DNA from: Ruegeria sp. TM1040 | GTDB lineage: Bacteria > Pseudomonadota > Alphaproteobacteria > Rhodobacterales > Rhodobacteraceae | NCBI RefSeq assembly: GCF_000014065.1 | Contig: NC_008044.1 | Coordinates: 2,999,501 to 3,063,500, forward strand | DNA: 64,000 bases | Direction of reading: 5' to 3' | Shown here: positions 60,001-64,000 of the stretch, in pieces | How the letters are laid out: each line of letters begins with the position of its first letter | Numbering within the stretch: position 1 is the first letter of the stretch | Notes under the pieces: generated by a model | Database searches by the model: none | Seen by the model: the letters and a program-made list of their open reading frames with translations, nothing else | Told to the model about the DNA's origin: nothing | Made by a program: the position numbers and the translations under genes

Positions 60001-61157
60001 AGATTGATGAACCCTGGCTCCATTCTCCTGCGACGCGCAAACTCTGCGATGCGCTGACCTCTGCCGGAGCGGAAATCTATTTCGTCGGCGGTTGCGTGCG
60101 CAATGCCCTCCTTGGGGAGCCTGTTTCGGATCTCGACCTTTCCACCAGCGCGACACCGCAATATGTCACCGAGGCTGCGGAGCAAGCGGGTCTTAAGGTC
60201 ATACCAACTGGGATCGAGCACGGCACTGTCACGGTGGTGGTGGATGGAGACCCCTTTGAAATTACTACCTTTCGCAGGGATGTCGCGACCGATGGGCGCC
60301 GGGCGGTCGTAGCATTTGCCACGGAGATCTTAGAGGACGCGCGACGGCGCGACTTCACAATGAACGCCCTCTATGCGCGCCCCACTGGCGAAATTGTCGA
60401 CCCTCTCTCGGGGTTCGAAGACCTCAGGGCGCGCCGGGTGCGGTTTATCGGGGACGCCACGCGACGGATCCAAGAGGACTACCTGCGCATCCTGCGATAT
60501 TTCCGTTTTCACAGCTGGTATGGCGATGCCGAGGCCGGGTTTGACCCCGAGGCATTGGCTGCGATCGCCGCTACGCAGGAGGGGCTGGATCATCTATCGC
60601 GTGAGCGGGTTGGCGCAGAGATCATGAAGCTTCTGTCTTCGTCCAACCCAGCGCCCTCGGTCGCGACCATGCGTCAGATCGGTGTGCTGGCGCATGTCTT
60701 GCCTGGTGCGGATGACCGTGCGCTTGCCCCCCTTATTCATCTCGAGGCAGATCTGCCAGCAGAGGCGGAAACGCGCCTTGCAGCACTTGGTGGAGAAGAT
60801 CTTCAAAATACCCTTCGACTGAGCAAGGCGAGCGCGGCGCGCGTCACGCTCTTACGGACGCTTGCGACCGGGACCGCCACTGCGGCAGAGATTGCCTATC
60901 GTCAAGGTGTCGACACGGCAAAACGCGCCATGATGTTGCGGTCGGCATTGTTTGAGATGCCAGTTTTGCCCGATCTAGAGTCTGATATTGCACTTGGTGC
61001 AGTCGCTGAGTTCCCGATTTCAGCCAAAGATCTGATGCCTCATGTGCAGGGTGCAGCACTTGGACGAGCGCTTAGAACGCTCGAAGCAGAGTGGATCAGG
61101 AGTGGTTTTCAAAGCGACAGGGAAACGCTTTTGAAGCGGCTGCCGGATCTCAACTAA
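59997..61157 (+). CDS. cca: CCA tRNA nucleotidyltransferase / poly(A) polymerase family protein
   Basis: A 386-residue class II nucleotidyltransferase. FVGGCVRNALLGEPVSDLDLSTSATP has the DxD metal ligands in SDLDLS; then EIATFRRDV-like EITTFRRDVATDGRRAVVAFA, RRDFTMNALYARPTGEIVDPLSGFEDLRARRVRFIGD and RIQEDYLRILRYFRFHSWYG. It adds or repairs the 3' CCA of tRNAs, though some relatives are poly(A) polymerases. Last gene of hslO-nudix-cca. Confidence 0.93.
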   Translation: MKIDEPWLHSPATRKLCDALTSAGAEIYFVGGCVRNALLGEPVSDLDLSTSATPQYVTEAAEQAGLKVIPTGIEHGTVTVVVDGDPFEITTFRRDVATDGRRAVVAFATEILEDARRRDFTMNALYARPTGEIVDPLSGFEDLRARRVRFIGDATRRIQEDYLRILRYFRFHSWYGDAEAGFDPEALAAIAATQEGLDHLSRERVGAEIMKLLSSSNPAPSVATMRQIGVLAHVLPGADDRALAPLIHLEADLPAEAETRLAALGGEDLQNTLRLSKASAARVTLLRTLATGTATAAEIAYRQGVDTAKRAMMLRSALFEMPVLPDLESDIALGAVAEFPISAKDLMPHVQGAALGRALRTLEAEWIRSGFQSDRETLLKRLPDLN

Positions 61158-61236
61158 GTGCCTTGAACGATGCCATGGATTGAAACGCGTGACAAAGCGC
61201 GCGGGTCACGCTACCCATAAAGCGTGGAACACACAT

Positions 61237-61297
61237 GGCAGGAGGAATGCTGATGTATTACGGGATCTGGAACGACATTTAACGTCCGAGTCCTGCC
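61237..61297 (+). promoter_or_regulatory. Possible leader structure before the ABC transporter genes
   Basis: GGCAGGA (61237-61243) can pair with TCCTGCC (61291-61297), spanning a 9-codon open frame and covering its ribosome binding site. ACGGG (61260-61264), inside that frame, could instead pair with CCCGT (61296-61300). Competing pairings like this occur in attenuators, but this is only seen by eye and may be chance. Confidence 0.3.
61253..61282 (+). CDS. Possible 9-residue leader peptide
   Basis: ATG at 61253 with an ideal AGGAGG site 7 bases before it opens a 9-residue frame (MYYGIWNDI) that stops at TAA. It lies 102 bases before the first ABC half-transporter gene. The excellent ribosome site, better than most real genes here, is the only reason to propose it; there is no run of one amino acid typical of amino acid attenuators. 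Confidence 0.3.
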   Translation: MYYGIWNDI

Positions 61298-61384
61298 CGT
61301 AGGGTGAATCGGGGACTTCGGTCGCCGCCTTTTACCATGCCTATCGCATTCTTCCAGACTTGCTCAATTTGATGGAGCAGCCCC

Positions 61385-63223
61385 ATGTTTCGCTTCTTTG
61401 AAAATCTCATAAACCCCTATTGCGACTATCCGGAAACGGATGTTCCACCGACCCGGCTCTGGCCATTCATGCGAGAGTACGCCCGTCCTTTCCGGTCTGT
61501 CTTTTGGATGGCGGGGCTGATGTCCATTGTTGTCGCCGCAATCGAAGTTGGCTTGATCTCTTATATGGGGCGGGTTGTGGACATCCTTGCAGGCCCCCCG
61601 GAGGAAGTCTGGGCCACGCATGGCACAGAGCTGATCGGGATGGCCCTGTTCATCCTCTTGGTGCGACCGGTGTTGCAGCTGGTGGATGTGTTGCTGCTCA
61701 ACAATACGATTTTGCCGAACTTCGGCACGCTGATCCGCTGGCGCGCGCATAAACATGTCCTGCGGCAGTCCGTGGGTTGGTTTGAAAACGATTTTGCAGG
61801 GCGCATCGCCAACCGTATCATGCAAACGCCGCCCGCTGCGGGCGAGGTCGTATTTCAGGTCTTTGATGCGATCACCTTTGCGCTGGCTTATCTGATCGGT
61901 GCGGCGGTATTGCTCTGGGGTGCTGATCCACGTCTGTTGATGCCGCTCATCATCTGGTTTGTGCTATATGCAGCCCTGATCCGTTGGACCATCAAGCGGG
62001 TGGGACCGGCGAGCCAGGCCGCATCGGATGCGCGTTCCACTGTGACCGGGCGGGTTGTGGACAGCTATTCCAACATTCATTCAGTGAAAATGTTTGCCCA
62101 CCACAGCCGCGAGCTCGACTACGCCAAAGATGCCATCGAGAACACGCGCCGCACCTTTCAGGCGGAAATGCGGATCTTTACGATCATGGATGGCGTTCTT
62201 GTGTTGTTGAATGGCCTCCTGATTGTCGGGGTTGTGGGTTGGGGCATTGCGCTCTGGATGCAGGGACTGGCTTCGGTGGGAGTTGTGGCAGCTGCAACCG
62301 CCTTGACGCTGCGGCTGAACGCGATGACCGGATGGATCATGTGGGCACTTACCAGCTTCTTCCGTCAACTCGGGGTCGTGGCCGAAGGCATGGAAACGAT
62401 TGCGCAACCCATCGAGTTGGTGGACACCGAGGATGCCAAACCTTTGCATCTCAGTAAAGGAGAGATCACCTTTGACGCGCTGTCTCATCACTACGGGCGG
62501 GGCGCGGGCGGGCTTGATCGGCTTAACCTTACGATCCACCCGGGAGAAAAGGTCGGCCTTGTTGGGCGCTCTGGTGCTGGCAAGTCCACCCTCGTGATGC
62601 TGCTGCTCAGGTTCTATGACCCCGAGGAAGGGCGCATTCTGATCGACGGGCAGGATATATCGCAGGTGCTTCAGGATAGCCTGCGCCAGCATATCGGGAT
62701 GGTGCAGCAAGACAGCTCGCTCCTGCATCGCTCGGTCTGCGATAATCTTCTCTATGGTCGCCCCGATGCATCCGAAGAAGAGATGATCGCAGCTGCCCAG
62801 AAGGCTCACGCGCATGACTTCATTCTTGATCTCGAAGACCCCCAGGGGCGCAAGGGATATGACGCCCATGTCGGCGAACGTGGGGTGAAGCTCTCCGGTG
62901 GGCAGAGACAGCGGGTGACGCTGGCGCGTGTAATTTTGAAAGATGCACCCATCCTTTTGCTGGACGAGGCGACCTCTGCGCTCGACTCAGAGGTCGAGGC
63001 CGCCATCCAGGAGACGCTCTATGGCATGATGGAGGGCAAAACGGTGATCGCCATCGCGCATCGACTTTCGACCATCGCGCAGATGGACCGGATTTTGGTG
63101 CTCAATGAGGGAAAAATCGTCGAACAGGGTACACACGAAGCGCTTTTGTCAGAGGGTGGCCTATATGCACAGTTCTGGGCGCGCCAATCGGGCGGGTTCC
63201 TGAATATAGAGGCCGCAGAATGA
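61385..63223 (+). CDS. ABC transporter, fused permease/ATPase (half-transporter 1)
   Basis: A 612-residue exporter-type half-transporter: six membrane helices in about residues 40-330, then an ATPase with Walker A GLVGRSGAGKSTLV (about 394-407), signature LSGGQRQRVTLARV, Walker B ILLLDEATSALD and H-loop AIAHRLST. All ATPase motifs are canonical. It is coupled to a second, similar half-transporter (ATGA overlap), suggesting a heterodimer. Substrate is not identifiable; MsbA/multidrug-like exporters are the closest in arrangement. GGAG precedes the ATG. Confidence 0.9.
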   Translation: MFRFFENLINPYCDYPETDVPPTRLWPFMREYARPFRSVFWMAGLMSIVVAAIEVGLISYMGRVVDILAGPPEEVWATHGTELIGMALFILLVRPVLQLVDVLLLNNTILPNFGTLIRWRAHKHVLRQSVGWFENDFAGRIANRIMQTPPAAGEVVFQVFDAITFALAYLIGAAVLLWGADPRLLMPLIIWFVLYAALIRWTIKRVGPASQAASDARSTVTGRVVDSYSNIHSVKMFAHHSRELDYAKDAIENTRRTFQAEMRIFTIMDGVLVLLNGLLIVGVVGWGIALWMQGLASVGVVAAATALTLRLNAMTGWIMWALTSFFRQLGVVAEGMETIAQPIELVDTEDAKPLHLSKGEITFDALSHHYGRGAGGLDRLNLTIHPGEKVGLVGRSGAGKSTLVMLLLRFYDPEEGRILIDGQDISQVLQDSLRQHIGMVQQDSSLLHRSVCDNLLYGRPDASEEEMIAAAQKAHAHDFILDLEDPQGRKGYDAHVGERGVKLSGGQRQRVTLARVILKDAPILLLDEATSALDSEVEAAIQETLYGMMEGKTVIAIAHRLSTIAQMDRILVLNEGKIVEQGTHEALLSEGGLYAQFWARQSGGFLNIEAAE

Positions 63224-64000
63224 AGCTTGGAAACCTGATCGACGCATTTCAACCCGCTGATGGTCCGCCGCCACAGACATTGGGGGCGTTCTTGCGCTGG
63301 TGTCTCTCCGGCGCTTGGCCAATGCTGGTAATTGCGGCGATCTGCTCTGCGCTTGCGGGCGGGATGGAGGCGGGAACGGCCTTTATCCTCGGCAAGGTGA
63401 TCGACACAGCGATTGCCAGCGGGCCGGAGGGGTTCTTTGGTGCCAATATTGGGGTCATTTTCGCAGCTTTGGCGTTTTTCTTGCTCCTCAGGCCTCTGCT
63501 CTTTGGCCTCTCTGCGGCGACCAACGCGATCATTTTGCAGCCGAACGTCAATCCATTGGTTCTATCGCGCCTCAATCGTTGGACATTGGGGCAGTCCGTC
63601 CGTTTCTTCGACGATGATTTCGCTGGTCGTATCGCACAAAAGCAGATGCAGACCGCCAGCGCCGTGACCTCCGTTGTGACCGAAGTCATCAATGTGGTCG
63701 CCTTTGCATTGGCGTCGCTTGTGGGGGCGATGGTGTTGCTCGGTTCCGTCGATCTGCGCATCACCCTGCTGTTTGTGGTCTGGTTGGTTGCGTATTTTGC
63801 CCTGATCCGCTGGTTTTTGCCGCGCATCCGGAAAAAGTCGGCCCATCGTGCGGGCGCGCGTGCCAATGTGTCCGGGCAGGTGGTCGACACCATCACCAAC
63901 ATCAAGACGGTACAGCTATTTGCGCATTCTGCGCATGAGGAACGCAGCGCCCAGGATGCCATGGTGACATTTCGCGACCGGGCGCTCGAATTTGGGTATC
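63220..64000 (+). CDS. ABC transporter, fused permease/ATPase (half-transporter 2), partial
   Basis: The first 260 residues of a second half-transporter, cut by the right window edge. The ATG at 63220 overlaps the stop of the first gene. The visible part is the transmembrane domain, with at least four hydrophobic segments and the family phrase SVRFFDDDFAGRIAQKQMQTA, which parallels GWFENDFAGRIANRIMQTP in half-transporter 1. Motifs of the ATPase domain lie beyond the window. Confidence 0.9.
   Translation, partial: MKLGNLIDAFQPADGPPPQTLGAFLRWCLSGAWPMLVIAAICSALAGGMEAGTAFILGKVIDTAIASGPEGFFGANIGVIFAALAFFLLLRPLLFGLSAATNAIILQPNVNPLVLSRLNRWTLGQSVRFFDDDFAGRIAQKQMQTASAVTSVVTEVINVVAFALASLVGAMVLLGSVDLRITLLFVVWLVAYFALIRWFLPRIRKKSAHRAGARANVSGQVVDTITNIKTVQLFAHSAHEERSAQDAMVTFRDRALEFGY

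Overview
The window reads as an uninterrupted piece of chromosome from an alphaproteobacterium of the Rhodobacteraceae, most likely the Roseobacter group (Ruegeria/Phaeobacter-like). Signs are the regB / senC-regA redox regulators, a divL-tsaE-amgK-murU-addB-addA-trxA block, a dnaQ-coaE-aroE-maf block next to hemJ-rho-mnmE-mnmG-rsmG-parA-parB, and the generally high G+C with many 4-base ATGA gene overlaps. I see no rRNA or tRNA gene, CRISPR, insertion sequence, prophage or integrated island; almost every gene is core or widespread in the family.

Layout. 0-5.4 kb: tail of tsaD, gpsA, small conserved genes, ahcY, an HD hydrolase. 5.4-11 kb: a GT61 glycosyltransferase, regA, senC (minus) and regB (plus), then a PAS-only DivL homologue. 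11-20 kb: tsaE, amgK, murU, addB, addA, trxA. 20-28 kb: hslV - membrane protein - hslU, a lipoprotein hydrolase, smr/mltA/timA (minus), fxsA, secB. 28-31 kb: dnaQ, coaE, aroE, maf on the minus strand. About 30.9-31.3 kb: a non-coding segment with DnaA-box-like and GANTC sites that I call the probable chromosomal origin. 31.3-38.7 kb: hemJ, rho, mnmE, mnmG, rsmG, parA, parB on the plus strand, with two perfect 16-bp parS sites. 38.7-46 kb: hemW, rdgB, rph (minus), hrcA, grpE (plus), mutS (minus). 46-64 kb: a lone flagellin, maeB, a PfkB kinase, msrA, small conserved genes, argG, ilvA, an Hpt protein facing a receiver/PP2C phosphatase, two Nudix hydrolases, hslO, cca and a pair of ABC half-transporters, the second cut by the window end.

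The most informative region is the replication/segregation centre: genes run outward from the putative oriC on both sides, parS sites lie 3.4 and 5.3 kb away, and parAB lie just beyond. The block mnmE to rsmG is visibly richer in A+T than its surroundings. I found no convincing undescribed multi-gene system. The best leads are parS placed between the ribosome binding site and likely start codon of mnmG, the membrane gene between hslV and hslU, the kinase-less DivL, the Hpt-receiver/PP2C pair, and a possible 9-codon leader peptide before the ABC transporter genes. Functions are assigned by reading motifs and gene order only; no database search was run.
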